Shown here: piece after piece, positions 45,426-59,200 of the stretch
Numbering within the stretch: position 1 is the stretch's first letter
How the letters are laid out: the number at the start of each line of letters is the position of its first letter
Assembly (NCBI RefSeq): GCF_032854445.1
Contig: NC_088302.1
Coordinates: forward strand, 40,862,191 to 40,926,190
Direction of reading: 5' to 3'
Source of the DNA: Liolophura sinensis
Lineage: Eukaryota; Mollusca; Polyplacophora; Chitonida; Chitonidae
Length of the DNA stretch: 64,000 bases
Position numbers and translations under genes: made by a program
The notes under the pieces: generated by a model
The model's database searches: none
The model's input: the letters and a program-made list of their open reading frames with translations, nothing else
What the model was told of the DNA's origin: nothing

Positions 45426-46219
45426 CAAGCAGTCTCCCAAGTGTCTATAATTTAAAAGACTTAATATCCTTCCCAATCAGAACTGACGTCATGCAGAAAC
45501 AAAGGCAGTTACTACTCCCCAAATCTAATTTAACCTCACCCCAAATTTCATCTTCCAGACACAGGTAGAATTCTCTGATTATGGAGTCTGCATTATTTTA
45601 CAGGGAATAAAAAGTACTCTAATGATTGTATTTCAGCTAAAATGCATTTTGCTTGATTCATTTAACTTATAGAGCACTTAAGGGCTATCAGAAAAGGGCT
45701 GATTACTGTTTCATCAGGCAAAACTTAAAGTGTTGGCATCAAAAATATCATTTTAAGGCCTTTATGTTCTTCTGAAAGTGCACTTGTACACACCAATCTT
45801 TATGTGAATTACAGTTCTTTGATATTCGAACATGCAATCAGCACTTTCATCCCACTAGATGTTTCTTGTTACATCTACAGTAAGTTGTACATTTTAGGAC
45901 AAAGGTATCAATAAGCGTGTGTAATTAAAATACTACAACTAGATGTAATACTAAACACGTGCACGAATATCTGCAGTGACATATGGTATATGAACTTTAG
46001 CTTTTCAGTATCTTCAAAGTTTCTTGTTCAAGTAATGGCCTATCTTGACCATAATGATCTAATATTGACAAAGACATTTCCATTCATTCCAGCTGATGAC
46101 ACTGTTATCTGTAAGCCTCTGTCAGAATGATCAGATGTACATGTTGATACATATCATGTATTTACAAGCCTAATTAACTAGTTTAACTAGGTTTAAATAT
46201 GGTACAACAACCAAACCTC

Positions 46220-46755
46220 AAACTTCTTAAATTCCACAACGAATACACTGGCCAGCTACAACCGTGAGCATGCTGTAAACTCACATATACTGGCCAGCTA
46301 CAACTGTAAACCTGCTGTAAACTCACATATTCTGGCCAGCTATGGCTGTGAGCCTGCTGTAAACTCACATATACTGTCCAGCTACAGCTGTGAGCCTGCT
46401 GTAAACTCACATATACTGTCAAGGTACAGCTGTCAGCCTGCTGTAAACTCACATATACTGGCTAGCTACGACTGTGAGCCTGCTGTAAACTCACATATAC
46501 TGTCCAGCTACGACTGTGAGCCTGCTGTAAACTCACATATACTGTCCAGCTACAGCTGTGAGCCTGCTGTAAACTCACATATACTGGCCAGCTATGGCTG
46601 TGAGCCTGCTGTAAACTCAAATATACTGGCCAGGTATGGCTGTGAGCCTGCTGTAAACTCACATATACTGTCCAGCTACAGCTGTGAGCCTGCTGTAAAC
46701 TCACATATACTGGCCAGCTATGGCTGTGAGTCTGCTGTAAACTCACATGCATGTC
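46220..46755. repeat. 42-bp array, ~12 copies
   Basis: Unit 'actcacatatactggccagc' + 'tacagctgtgagcctgctgt' + 'aa'. At 14 codons it leaves a long open frame on the minus strand (VSLQQAHSCSWTVY), but no start or splice context supports translation. Confidence 0.95.
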
Positions 46756-46799
46756 CGTAACAATACCGTTCCAGGACAACCATTAGACAACATCAATTT

Positions 46800-47050
46800 T
46801 ATTTCGTGCTTTTCAGGCAAGCTGACACTAAAAATCCAAACATGAAATAAAGATAAAACTGAAAATCAACCTTTTCATTTGATCAGATCAGATGTTCTTT
46901 GTGATTTTCCAATTTCTGAAGGCTTTCCATTGACTTAAATATGTCAGATTTAACAATTGCTTAGACACCCCGCATATCCCCCAAATTAAATGATTTTTCA
47001 GTTTTATTTTTATACTCTCCCAGGGCACTGAAACAAGATTAATATTACCT
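46800..47050 (+). repeat. Interspersed repeat family F, copy
   Basis: 'caattttatttcgtgctttt', 'gctgacactaaaaatcca', 'gacttaaatatgtcagattt', 'cccgcatatcccccaaatta'; parallels 27430-27690 and, more loosely, 43430-43690. Confidence 0.4.
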
Positions 47051-47639
47051 GTGGAACAAACATTTTAATTGATCATGTGATCTTTACGGCATAGGTATGT
47101 CTTCATTTAAACATCCACCAACCAAACATAACACCACCGGTTGCCTTAGTATTTACTACAGGTTTCATTAGATTTGGGAGGAGAGGGGCAGGACAGAGGG
47201 CTGTAACAGGGGGAATCACTGACATTCCCAGTCTCCACTGTTCTCTGGGCTTTGATAAGCTCTCAACAGTTTTCCCCTAGTCCTGCGTGAAGTCCGCTGA
47301 AGATCAGTTGCCTTCCCACTATTACATCACAGGTGTGAGGTCTTGTCAGTAACTTGTTCCAAGTTGGTTTACTCTGGGCACCCAGATTCACTCCACATAA
47401 ACATCATAGAAATAAAACACTTTAAAAGAAAAAGCTGTAAAAATCAAAGTAGGCATCACTAAATATACCACTTAAAACTATGGACAAATAAACTTTCATT
47501 TATTTTATTTCAATTTTGAGAAAAAGAGTTAAATGCGCTCAAACATTCGAATTCTAAGGTGGCTTTATGGAAGCTGAAGAGGTGAACACCTGTACCACAT
47601 GCACATCAGGCCATCTTTAAAAATTCTTTGTAAAGCAAA

Positions 47640-47880
47640 GTTCGACCCTATCAGAAAAAACAGAATCAGTCTATAGGGAATTCATTTTTCTTATTATTCT
47701 GGCTATTCACAAAGATAGGGATTTTAGAGAAATTATCATGGAGAACATGGACAAGGCTTTTATTTAAATCTCTCCTCAGCACCCCCCACCCCCTCCTGAC
47801 CCCCATCCCAAAAATATTTCAGACTGAGGTCTTTTTTGGAGGATCTGTGGATTCACACACAGCAAATACATTTTTAATGT
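47640..47880 (+). repeat. Interspersed repeat shared with 13330-13515
   Basis: 'gatagggattttagagaaat', C-rich block, 'cccaaaaatatttcagac', 'ttttttggaggatctgtgg', 'aatacatttttaatgttggc'. Unclassified. Confidence 0.5.
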
Positions 47881-48266
47881 TGGCCTCTTTCTTACTGATT
47901 TGAAATTCCTGGGCCCCAGAAGCTAAAATTTCTGACTTACTTTGTTAAAATAAATGTATCTTAATTTCACACTTATTAGACAGTGGACAAAAATCACCAT
48001 GTGCAATTGTTTCCTGATTGAAGTAAAATTATGGCATCTAAATAACATGGACAATAATTTAACCAACGATACATGTATAAAGCTCCTTGGTAAAGTTGTG
48101 TTAAAAAAAGAAACAAATATGATGAGAAACTACAAAAAAATTGAACTGTTTAAAATCCTTACTTTATGAAGTAATACTCATTTTGGACAAAGAACAACAG
48201 TACTAATTTAAAAAACATTAGCCTCTTTTCACAGAATCTTAGGAGCGATTGCACATTTGTGCTGAT

Positions 48267-48440
48267 TTAAAGGAATACAGAATCACAGCTGATTGGCTGA
48301 TAGTGGAGACTGGGTTTTCCTGGGTTGTACACCCTGGGTTACATAAATCAGGTATGTCTAAAATTCAGCTTAGGTTAGACATAGCCTGGAAATCCCTGTC
48401 TCTCACACCAGCCAATCAGAATTAATTCTGTATCTCTAAA
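48267..48440. mobile_element. TTAA-ended MITE C, copy 1
   Basis: Left 'ttaaaggaatacagaatcac' and 'agctgattggctg'; right 'accagccaatcagaattaat' and 'tctgtatctctaaa': long inverted ends. Same family as 59535-59717. Confidence 0.65.
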
Positions 48441-48548
48441 CACTTTTTCCAATTAAGAAATTTAACCTGGGTGAATCAAATTAGTATTACCGCTACCTTT
48501 CTATAAGCTTTGTCAAGTGACTGCCATCGATACTAAAATGAAAAGTGC

Positions 48549-48607
48549 AATAGCTTAATCACGAGACAATAGCTTAATCACGAGACAATAGCTTAATCAC
48601 GAGACAA
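48549..48607. repeat. 19-bp triplicate
   Basis: Three perfect copies of 'aatagcttaatcacgagac'. Confidence 0.93.
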
Positions 48608-49079
48608 TAATCCTATAGGCAATCACTAGCTCTTATTCAACTTGCCAATTTCAATTTGTTGTCTACAGTTTCATACAATGCTGTTTCATACAATGAAATA
48701 ATCCATTAAGAAATGAGATATCAAACTTAAAACCTCAATCATACGACAACAACAAACAAATATAACCAACCATTGCCCATTGTCGCCCACAGATCTCTCT
48801 TGTTTGCAAGATAGACTCCACAACAGAACGAAAACACTTTGAAGTATCACATTGTCTGTGTACACCATGTTCCTTATGGCTGTTACTGAGACTAGTAGAG
48901 CAACAGTGTTCCAGAAATTCCAGTGTTATCAAAGTGATAATCATGACATCACACAACTTCTGTAACCCAGCAGAAAGACTATATCTTCTATTTTAGATTT
49001 TAGATCTATAGTACAACATACAAAACTAGTGTTACTCTACAATGTTACTGCAATATACACAGGGAAGATTTACAGGTTC

Positions 49080-50140
49080 TGCAATGGAAAAAGTTGGTTG
49101 CTTCCAGAACAGAAACCTCTTGGGGAAAGAGCTTCTTGCTTCCACAGCAGAAACATATTATTGTTTCTTGAACAGAAACCTCTTGGGTAAAGAGCTTCTT
49201 GTTTCTACAGCAGACACATCTTGTTGCCTCCACAACGGAACCTCCATGTAAAGAGCTTCTTTCTTCTACGGCAGACACATCTTGTTGCTTTCAGAACAGA
49301 AACCTCTTAGGTAAAGAGCTTCTTGTTTCTACAGCAAACACATCTTGTTGCCTCCACAACGGAACCTCCATGTAAAGAGCTTCTTTTTTCTACGGCAGAC
49401 ACATCTTGTTGCTTTCAGAACAGAAACCTCTTAGGTAAAGAGCTTCCTGTTTCTACAGCAGACACATCTTGTTGCCTCCACAACGGAACCTCCATGTAAA
49501 GAGCTTCTTTCTTCTACGGCAGACACATCTTGTTGCTTTCAGAACAGAAACCTCTTGGGTAAAGAGCTTCTTGTTTCTACAGCAGACACATCTTGTTGCC
49601 TCCACAACGGAACCTCCATGTAAAGAGCTTCTTTCTTCTATGGCAGACACATCTTGTTGCTTTCAGAACAGAAACCTCTTAGGTAAAGAGCTTCTTGTTT
49701 CTACAGCAGACAAATCTTGTTGCCTCCACAACGGAACCTCCATGTAAAGAGCTTCTTTCTTCTACGGCAGACACATCTTGTTGCTTTCAGAACAGAAACC
49801 TCTTGGGTAAAGAGCTTCCTGTTTCTACAGCAGACACATCTTGTTGCTTTCACAACAGAAACCTCCAGTTAAAGAGCTTCTTGTTTCCTCAGCAGAAACA
49901 TCTTGGTAACTTCCAAAACAAAAACCTATTGGTTCTAAACCAGAAAGGCCTCACTGGTTCCAGAGCAGAAACATCTCGCTGGTTCCTGAACAGAATAGTC
50001 TTGCTTGTCTTGAACAGAATAGACATGGGTTGTTGGTTCTAGGATTAGAAATGTCTTCCTATTTGTACTTTTATTACATGTTCCAGAACAGAAAAACCTT
50101 GTTTGTTCCAGAACACAAATAATTTCTCCTGGTTCCAGCG
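49080..50140. repeat. 122-bp higher-order array downstream of the Tudor gene
   Basis: Dimers of two ~61-bp halves: one with 'gaacagaaacctcttgggta', the other with 'acaacggaacctccatgt'; both end 'aaagagcttcttt/g...cagacacatcttgttgc'. Regular from 49160 to 49900, then decaying copies ('ttccagaacagaaa') to 50140. It starts downstream of the stop at 50206 of the minus-strand gene. Confidence 0.92.
50070..50075 (-). terminator. Candidate poly(A) signal for the UBA/RRM/Tudor gene
   Basis: AATAAA on the minus strand, 131 nt after the proposed stop; supports the placement of the last exon. Confidence 0.35.
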
Positions 50141-50205
50141 CACCAGGCAACATCTTGCATTGTACATAAGAAATGGCATTCTGTGAGATCCAAAATTTCA
50201 TTATT

Positions 50206-53200
50206 TCAGGTGTTCCTCGTTTGTATTTCTCCTTCAAAACGCTTGATAAACTCATAGAAAGTCTATGATTTTTACATGTGTGATGGAGTTCTGAAATCAA
50301 CACAAATATGTAAATCATACGCCACCCTTCCACAAACATTCCCACACTGGATATAAAGCATCTTTAACAGAGGACGGAATCATCACAATTTTCTTCCAAG
50401 AAACAAACTATTTTCATCAGAAATAGGTCAGATTAAATGCTTGCTTTTCTCCTGATAGTGCATATACATGATAAGACATTTACAATACTGTTTGAATACA
50501 GAGGAATCTGAATATCGAAAATGACTGAAACATTTCACTCCATGACTAAGCTGCACATTCTACAGGATTCTAGATGTTCTCCTCATCTTAGAAAGAAGTT
50601 CTGATGTTTATTTGGAAGCCAAGATTATATCTTACAACTACAAAAATATAATTTTCAGCATTTAATGTAACGTTTTATGACCTTTACGTACGTACCATAC
50701 AACCACACTAAACTGCATACAGGATATGCTTCAGGCCTCATTACTCTGGAGATCCCCTTGTCCCGCTTACTGGTACAAAGCATAATTTTTTCCACTGCTT
50801 ATTCACCGTATCTGTCATCACAGAGCCCATTTACATACACATACCCACTTCATCCAAAATAACAGCTCAGGTGATTTCTGAAGCTCAGGAAAAGGCTAAC
50901 TTTGGCCTCATAATGGATAATGGCGAGGAAAGAGGTTCTCTAACAAAACAAACTTACCATTTCTTCACAATCTTTTTTGGGTATCGTGGCAATTTTAATC
51001 GTAGAGCCCTCAATGTTTGGATGATCTGCCAAAGAACCCACTAAACAGAAAGAATAAAGTAACACATTCATCGTAATAGTGAAATGGTGGCAGCTTTCCA
51101 GCGCATATACCAGCAGTAGCTAGAGGGAATTTCCCTTTAGCTCAGTTTGCAGAGCGCTGGACTTTGGCTGCAGAGACTCGAGTTCGAATCCATGTGTAAC
51201 CCACGTAGTCAAATCCTTCAACCTTTACACTGGTGCCGTGACCTAACAGGTTCCAAGAAGCGTGGGGCTCAAGGCCTGTGAATGTGGGTGTGTTTTGGGA
51301 GAGGGGAAGGATTTAAGTAGGGAGGAGTGTAACAGGGCAGCTTTCATGTGCTTACACTAGCAGTAGCTAGAGGGAATTTCCCTTTAGCTCAGTTGGTAGA
51401 GCACTGGACTTAAGCTGCAGAGACCCCACACAGTGAAATTATAATTTACAATATCATTCAATGGTTTGATCTCCTGGGTGCAGGACAAAATGTCAGTCTA
51501 AACAATTGTTGTTGTGTTTTTTGTGTTTTATTTTTGATCATTTGGGTTTTTCCTGTACAGCTGATTATTCATTTCACTTTGTTCACACGTAGTGTAGACA
51601 TTATATGTAACAAATCATCTGTGTAATACTGTGTTCTTTATACCTGTATAATCGCTTACATTAATATGTATTCTGCTTTAGTACAACCATGTCATATAAT
51701 CTTCAGGACTGGGACAAACACCACAGAACAGTGTCTTTCTACACCAGTGCACATTCATGTACATATAGCTAACAAGTGCTTCCACACTGTGTTCTTCCTA
51801 AGTAAAGCTTCAAAGACAATCTGTATGTGATTTTAGGTCGAGCTTTTATCTGCGACTCCTGTATCTTTTTCTTCTTGATATACAAGGCAGCCTACCAAAC
51901 AGGCTGTGAGAGAGTTCATGACTTACCCACAAGCCGGAATAACTTAGCCACAGCTGGAGCCTCCCAGAACCTGGGATCAGGACGTCTCAATTCTCTGGCA
52001 GGCAGGGACTCAATGTTTCCATAGTCCACAAAGAGAACGGCCTGCTGCTTGCCCTGGCCACACTGACCCATGTTATAGGCTCTGTGAACACACATACATG
52101 TAGGATAGGGCTTTTACTTTAATTACAGGCTTGTTTTTTTGAAGGAAGACATGCATGTACTTGTAACACACAAGTATCTGTACCATCTGTAATATCTGTA
52201 CTTTCCTCAAACAAAGCAGCACACCTGTGCACTGGTACCTTTTTTCCATGTACACTCTTTCTGCGATGCAAAATGTAGGCAGAGATGCATGTAGGCACAG
52301 GTACCTGTAGGCGCAGGTACACGTAAGCAATTGTAAATATTAGCCTGTACTTCCCTTGTGTTCTCACACCAAAATTGCTCCCTGGATTTATTTTTTTCGC
52401 CGTAGTCAAGAACATTTCACTCATACAACAGAGGTGATATCTGAACTAAACACCAATTTAGATTTACACCTATTTTTGCTTAGAACATAATCTATTCGAG
52501 TATTCTTTCCACAGCCATTAATATAAGAAATAGCCATACACAGAATGGTCCACCTCTTGTAGAATAAGAAACATCTGCATTTCAAAATGCGTATCACTAC
52601 ACTCGCTACAACACAGCAGCCACGGTCCAATTAGCACCCTGAGTCAGGGACAATGGCCTTTGAAGTTTTGATGTTGCAGTTGCTTTTCACAGCCAATGAA
52701 ATGGCGACATTTCAAAGAAACAATTTCTATTTGGCATTTTCAGTTTCTCCATTGTTTTACTCTAACTCACAACGAATGGGGACACGATTACCAATGCAGA
52801 ATTTCGATGAAACAGATATTTAATTTTTTTAGCATGCCACCGCATGATTAAAGCATTGGCTGTTTTTAATATAAATGTTGAAAATTAGCACCCTGTGTAA
52901 TGCGAGATCTAAGGACATTTCTGTTAAAAAATTGAAATGGGAAAGAGACTAATTAAGTGACATTATACATCAAGACGTATCAGGTCAGCAAGACCTGACC
53001 TGATAAAGGGCAGTGGTTTTTACCAGAATAAGTCTGCTTTCTTTTTTTTCAATAAACCTGACCGTTGTCATGAAATATTTTATTTAATTATTTATTTGAT
53101 TTGTGTTTACATTGAACTCAAGAATATTATACGACAGTGTTCAGGGTTATGTATAGTTGGTGAAAAGTGCCCGGAGGAAACCTTCCTCCACCCTTCAAGC

Positions 53201-56200
53201 CTACCTTCACCTTGGTCCATGTGACTTACCTGTACCAGTTCCCCTCAAACAAAGCTGCACACCTGTGCATAGGAATCCTCTTCTCGGGTAGCATTCTGTG
53301 ACACACCTGGTTGAGCTCCTCATTCAGGGCAGACAGAAGAAGCATCTCTTTTCCCTTAAAAAAAAGAGAAAAGAAAATTATTTGATAAATGTTTATATAA
53401 TGGGGTCAAGTCTGGTGGAGATTGAGGCTTCTGCAAAATCATGTATTATAGAAACAGGATTCAAGAGAGAAATTACTACCATATTACATGTATATTAAAA
53501 AACACTGCACCATAACTGTGCAGAAAAACAGAAAAGATCTACTTTACATGTCCTATGTGAAATGTCAGCCACTAATTCAACGGTACTGTGAGAAAACAGC
53601 CGACATTATCACATTATCAAAATTAAATGTATCACTTTGAGATATGAGTTAATATTGTAGCAGTTCCGTGAAAAAAAAAACAGTAGAAAACATCACTGAG
53701 ACATCAACCTGCATTGTAGCATTACTGTAAGAAAATAGTTAATATGTACCTGTACATATACATCTAAGTATGTATGCTTGGAGTTTTACATTGTACTTGA
53801 AACAAATTTTCTGCCACATGACTATGAGGTATATGTACATGTACTGTGTCTTCTTGTGGCAGGGTGAGCAAAGTGCTGCCTCCACTGAAGTATTATGCCA
53901 CAGACACCAGGCATGACACCCCAGCCAGTCACATTATGCTGACAAGAGGCCAACCAGTATTGTTTCCTTGCTCTAGCCTCCCTTGCTCTAGCTTCCCTTA
54001 CTTAGCGCCAAGCGTGTGAGAAACAAGTACCAATTTCAACATCTTTGGTATGACCCAAGCCGGGTTAGATGCCAGGTCTCCTGACTTTGAAGTGGATACT
54101 CTAACCATTAGAATCGGTCGAAAATAGATAATACCATTACTGTGAAATACTGTTCATAGTTCATCAATGTTCTCAGAAAGCTGTTGTTTTTAATGGAATA
54201 CCCTTGCTAAAACTACACTTCAGTACTGTCTTACAGATAGGAGTCCAAGATCATAATTATCTAATAATAGATAGACTAACAGCATCAGAACAAGACACAA
54301 GCTGAGATGAGACAGAAGACTCACAAAGTCAGTGACATGTCCGTAAAAGAAATGATCATCGACGACAGAGGTGACATTTATATCCAGTCGGCCATATATG
54401 CCGTGTTCCAGCAGACGGCAATCTGGCCAGAGAGTTTTCATGAGTGAATCAAACAGCTGGACGGATTCCGAGAGACCACTAGTTGATGACTCATTCTCCC
54501 CATCATCATTTTCTTCAGTGTTAGGGTCTAGAAGTAGAACACACAAGGTCACAGAAGATCTAAAAATTAAAACACTTAAGAAGCCATCAGAGCTTAAAGA
54601 CAAAGAAAACATTGTTTCCAACCACCATAATGCTGGTCGCCATCATATAAAGAAATATTCTTGAGTACGGTGTAAAACACCAATCAAAGAAATAAATAAA
54701 CAATGAAAATACCAGCATAAATTATCCACAAACTGTCTAAGAACAGGCTCAAATACAAGGACATGTTGATACCCTTTACAGGTGCTCAAACTACAGCAAA
54801 CCTTTAAATTCATTGGAATATTGCCTGATAAATTTAACTTCAATGTTTTATTTACTTTTATTTATTTATGTTTTACGCCTTACCCAACTTTCACTTATAC
54901 GGCAAGAGCCAGAGATATGGTGAGAGGCTTCTGGGTCACTGGACCATGCTGGCACGCTAATCACCCAATATTTGAAATAAGTTCCTATATTCACGTACAC
55001 TGCTGCCTCATTTCACACAGGCATGTATACATACTATATTCAGTCCTGTTTTACACTATATGTGAAACTGTAACTAATGCTGGTTACCTTCTTCATCAGG
55101 TGGCTCATTGTAGCCCCTGTCGATAAAGGCCATGCCTACCAGAAGTGCTCTGCCATTATAGTACTCTCCACTCATCTCCTCTATGGCAGCCTCGGCTAAC
55201 TCCATAGTAGGCAGTACAAGGAAGGCATAGGTCCTGCAAGTATTAATGTGATTTAACACTACGCTTTTATTTGACTGGATTGCCATGATGACACTTCTGC
55301 CAAGAACACACTTTGAACTGCCTGGATATAGACAGGGCCATAATGTGAGTTTCCCTTGTATATGTACATTGCAGCATACTTGTCGTAACCAAAGGACAAA
55401 GCAAAACATGGATCTTTCTAGACTGCAACACAGATGAATTACCACATACATATGCCTATCACCTGTTTAAATTTGCAAGCAGAATATGCTCTAGGAAAAA
55501 ACTCTCATGTCAGCAAAACAGAACAAGAAAAGTTTACCATTAAGTTTAATCTAAAAAAATATTTCATAGAAAAAAAAAAACGTATTGTTCTGGTAGAAGC
55601 TTATATGAGCTTCACACATTTTATTAAAAAACCTGTTCAGATCAGGTAACATTCCTGTAACATGTCAAACCTTCACTAAGTCTGCGGTCAAATTGGTTAT
55701 GGACTTATTACCTCTCTTGTTATGCAGTGTAAAGTGAGATTAGTTCTTGAGGCGTGAAGCTACGAGAGACGGGACCTTGTCTATTAAAGCATGTAGTATA
55801 TAGGCTATGCCAAGAGAGTGACAAATATTTTCTAGGCAACAGAGTGTAAAAAACAAAAGCATGATATTAGCCATGAGAATTTGATGCTTTTCAGCTCAAG
55901 AGTTCGCTGAATTTTTTAAAAAATGCCTAACATTATTCTGGACTTCCAAATAACTTTACAAAATTAAAGTTGTCTTAAAGCTATATCTTGAACTAGCTAA
56001 TGCCACTTCAACTCCTAAATTTGCCATCTGCCATTTACTGAGGTCTCACCTACTCCTCAAAACGCACCTTTTATGCAAAGGAATGACCTCAAGGGAGATA
56101 ATTTGGTGTGGCCTTCATTAACCATTCAACTGTGAGAAGCGAACAAGGACAAACCTTTTTATGCTAAGCTACTCATACATTAGCAGAATAAAACACAGAA

Positions 56201-59200
56201 AACAAACACACCATATGGTTATTCAAACTTATAAAGGAATTTTTATATACAACTCATAAAAAGTCAGTCTCACGTTCTGTACTGGTCACTGTTGTTGATC
56301 ATTGTTATCTTGGTTGGTTCATATTCTGAGAATATCTCCAGTAACTCCACCTGAAATGGCACAGAAATTCTCCACTGCATATGGGTCCCTGCACTTAGCT
56401 AACTAAACTGAAGTGCCTCAACTTGAATGTTTGACTGCTGTTTATTGCTACACTTAAGAATATTTCACTTATACCATAGTGGTCCATTCTTTGGATGGAG
56501 GAAACCAGACTGACTGAGGTAAACCACCAGCCATTGGAAAATTACTAACACATTTACACATTTGCATACCACACTGGTGGAAAGCAGGTTTTCATCAACA
56601 CAAGACTGCTGACAGCACTATGGGCTCCGTTTACTTCTTAAGATCACTAAGGCCCATGCAAACAGCCATGTATTGCCAGTCCAAGGCCGGATTTGAACTC
56701 AAACTCTCATCCTGGTTTTTGAAACTGATATACATGTACAATCACTTGATATATTAGCATGGCATACCAAGTAGAGCGCTATTCTTCTGCTTCGGAGCGT
56801 TCACCCCAATAAATGTTTGAAATTTGGCTTCATACACACATATTAATACGCTAATTTACTTGTTTATCTCATGGGTGTTGTCAGACGTATGTTGTCAGAC
56901 CTGTGTATACATGAGGAGGCAACCCTGCGCACCCAGGACACCAGCATACCTAGCTAGGCACATGTGTACTTGACAAGTTCTCTGATGTATGGCTATAACC
57001 AAACTAGCCAGCACTGAACACAGGACACCGCTCCAGGGCTAGTAATCTGAACTGAACCTGTTCAGAAAGCCAAATCAATGGGGAACCACTGCATGCTAAT
57101 TGCATGGCCTAAGCTGTTTTGTTTAACATACTGTCAAAATACTTCCTTTATTGATCACTTCTGCCTTGGTTACTTATCCATCACTCACACTTTGCCAGAG
57201 ACCAATGGACAACTCAACCAGGTGCCACATAACCATTGCGCACGAAAAGGTATCTCATAACTAGAGATAGAGTATACATACAGTATTGCAAGGGGAAAAA
57301 CTCCAACAAACATTTCTGGCTTGAGCCAAAATCTAACACATCACAATGCCTAGTTTTTGGTTATGGGAGTTGAATTTTGGCACTCTTGGTAACACTGATG
57401 AGGTGGTAAAAATTTTAATTCACACGATTCAAACCTCTAAAACCAATATTCAAATTTTGACTGAAGTCAAAGGTGATGTTTTGGAATTAGCCTTCCTACT
57501 TAGTTACTTATGTCTAGCTTTAATACCTGTGTTGTTCCGTATGGGAAGTTGCCAACAAAGATAGAGATTCTCTGTGTGTCAGACTCTGTGCTGACAGAGT
57601 TTGAGTCATTGCTCAGGCCATCATCTGTGTCGTACTCTAACTCTGGTATTTCCTCATCATCATCATCCTCCAATGATGGCATGTCATCCTCACTGTCCTC
57701 ACCGTCACCATGCTGATCTCCTCCAGGGGTCAGAGGGTAGCTGTCCTCCTTGGGAACATGTCTGCCATTTTCACAGATCGTACCCTGGGAAGTAGGTAAT
57801 TCTGGAGGGGAGGCTGTGTTGTTTGACTTGTTAGCTACTCCAGCATCAGTTATTAAATTCTTTGCTTCAGTGATATTTTCTGCCAAAAAAAAATGACAAA
57901 AGAGAAATTTTGATACATGTACCTCCAGAATATGCATAGACTTCACGCAGGGCAAATGAAGCTTTTAATGTTACATGTACAAGTGTCTCGCTATCTCATT
58001 GAAAGGCTGGTTGTAATGGGAACATCTTTACAGTGCTGCCTCACTGGATTGCATATGAAAGACACCCACCTGGTCAAAGAATACTGACACCACACAGAAA
58101 CTGGACTATAAACATCTAAAAGAAATACACAGGTTATTGTATAAAACTCTATTTAATGTGATTTTCAAATTTTGATCTTAATTGTTGATTTTAGCTGGTT
58201 CAAAAACAGTATCCTTTTTCCAGTTAGTCCTTCTGGATGTCATCAGTCTGATGTCACAATGTCATATTCTCACTGCTGATGTGGCAATTAACTCTAATGA
58301 CCCATTCGTCATAAATCAGTCTTACCTTGAGCATTTGTAGCAGTTGTAGTCTGATTCACCTTGAGTAAGTTTTCCACAGCTGCCTTCAGCTCGGCCGTGT
58401 TCTGAATGATCCACTCTGATGCCTCTTCCACGTTGTTATTCTGTTGTTAACAAATTAAGAACAGAAATTGTATCCTGTAAGACAGATCGGAAGCTAGAGA
58501 ATGAGTGATCTCCTTAGTAACAAACGGTGAGGGTGAAGAAAACCTGCCATGGAAGTATGTTCCAGTTGAAATTGGGAGGGCGGGGGAAGGGTTGTACATA
58601 TAAGTCAGATAGGAGGAAGCGGTTGTCTGGTTGGGGGGTAGGGGGGTGGAGGGGTGTATGGGGGAGTGTATGGGTGGTGGTGGCAAGAGCTGTGAAGGGT
58701 GATTCATGAAAATACACTGAATACATAATAAATCATACTAAGAAGTGTAATTGGAGGATTAGCCAAAACCCTTCATTCCACAGCCTTTTGGCTCTGATAC
58801 ACACACACCCTATACCCACGAGCCAACAATGCTTACAATAGTGACTGAACCTTTACAGTCAACGTCAAAATTCTATTATTCCATCAGTATTAGATCAATT
58901 TTCAAAGGAGCTCTGATAGAAACAACGCTACAAAATGGGGATACATGAATGAGAATTAACAATAGAAAGTTATATTTTGTAAAGGGAACAAAGCAATGTT
59001 AAAAGACTCCAGAAAACTCCTGAAGGTTCTGAACCCAAACTTTAAACCGGACATTGTGTCCATGCATAAAGACATTTCATAAAAACACAACTCAAAATGA
59101 TGCTTTCTGAGAGATCTTAAATCTGTGAAAGAAAGAAAATTTGTATGAAAACTAAACTTAATATTGGTAATATTTTCATTTAATTTATGTGTAAGTCTTA

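Larger units (their letters stand above)
41661..50205. other. Intergenic region between the TMEM221-like and UBA/RRM/Tudor genes
   Basis: The two genes converge on this stretch. It contains three SINEs, the 107-, 42- and 122-bp arrays, a TTAA-ended MITE and diffuse repeats. No spliced gene was found. A (TAT)n run lies near 42065-42090. 45430-46200 and 47050-47640 hold nothing further I can name. Confidence 0.6.

Noticed and set aside
46183-46779. VSLQQAHSCSWTVY repeat protein on the minus strand
   Set aside because: Product of a 42-bp array; no splice or start evidence.
51124-51190. tRNA gene (TTTAGCTCAGTT ... GTTCGAATCC)
   Set aside because: Internal promoter boxes are present, but no acceptor-stem pairing is visible and a decayed tandem copy exists; a tRNA-derived repeat fits better.
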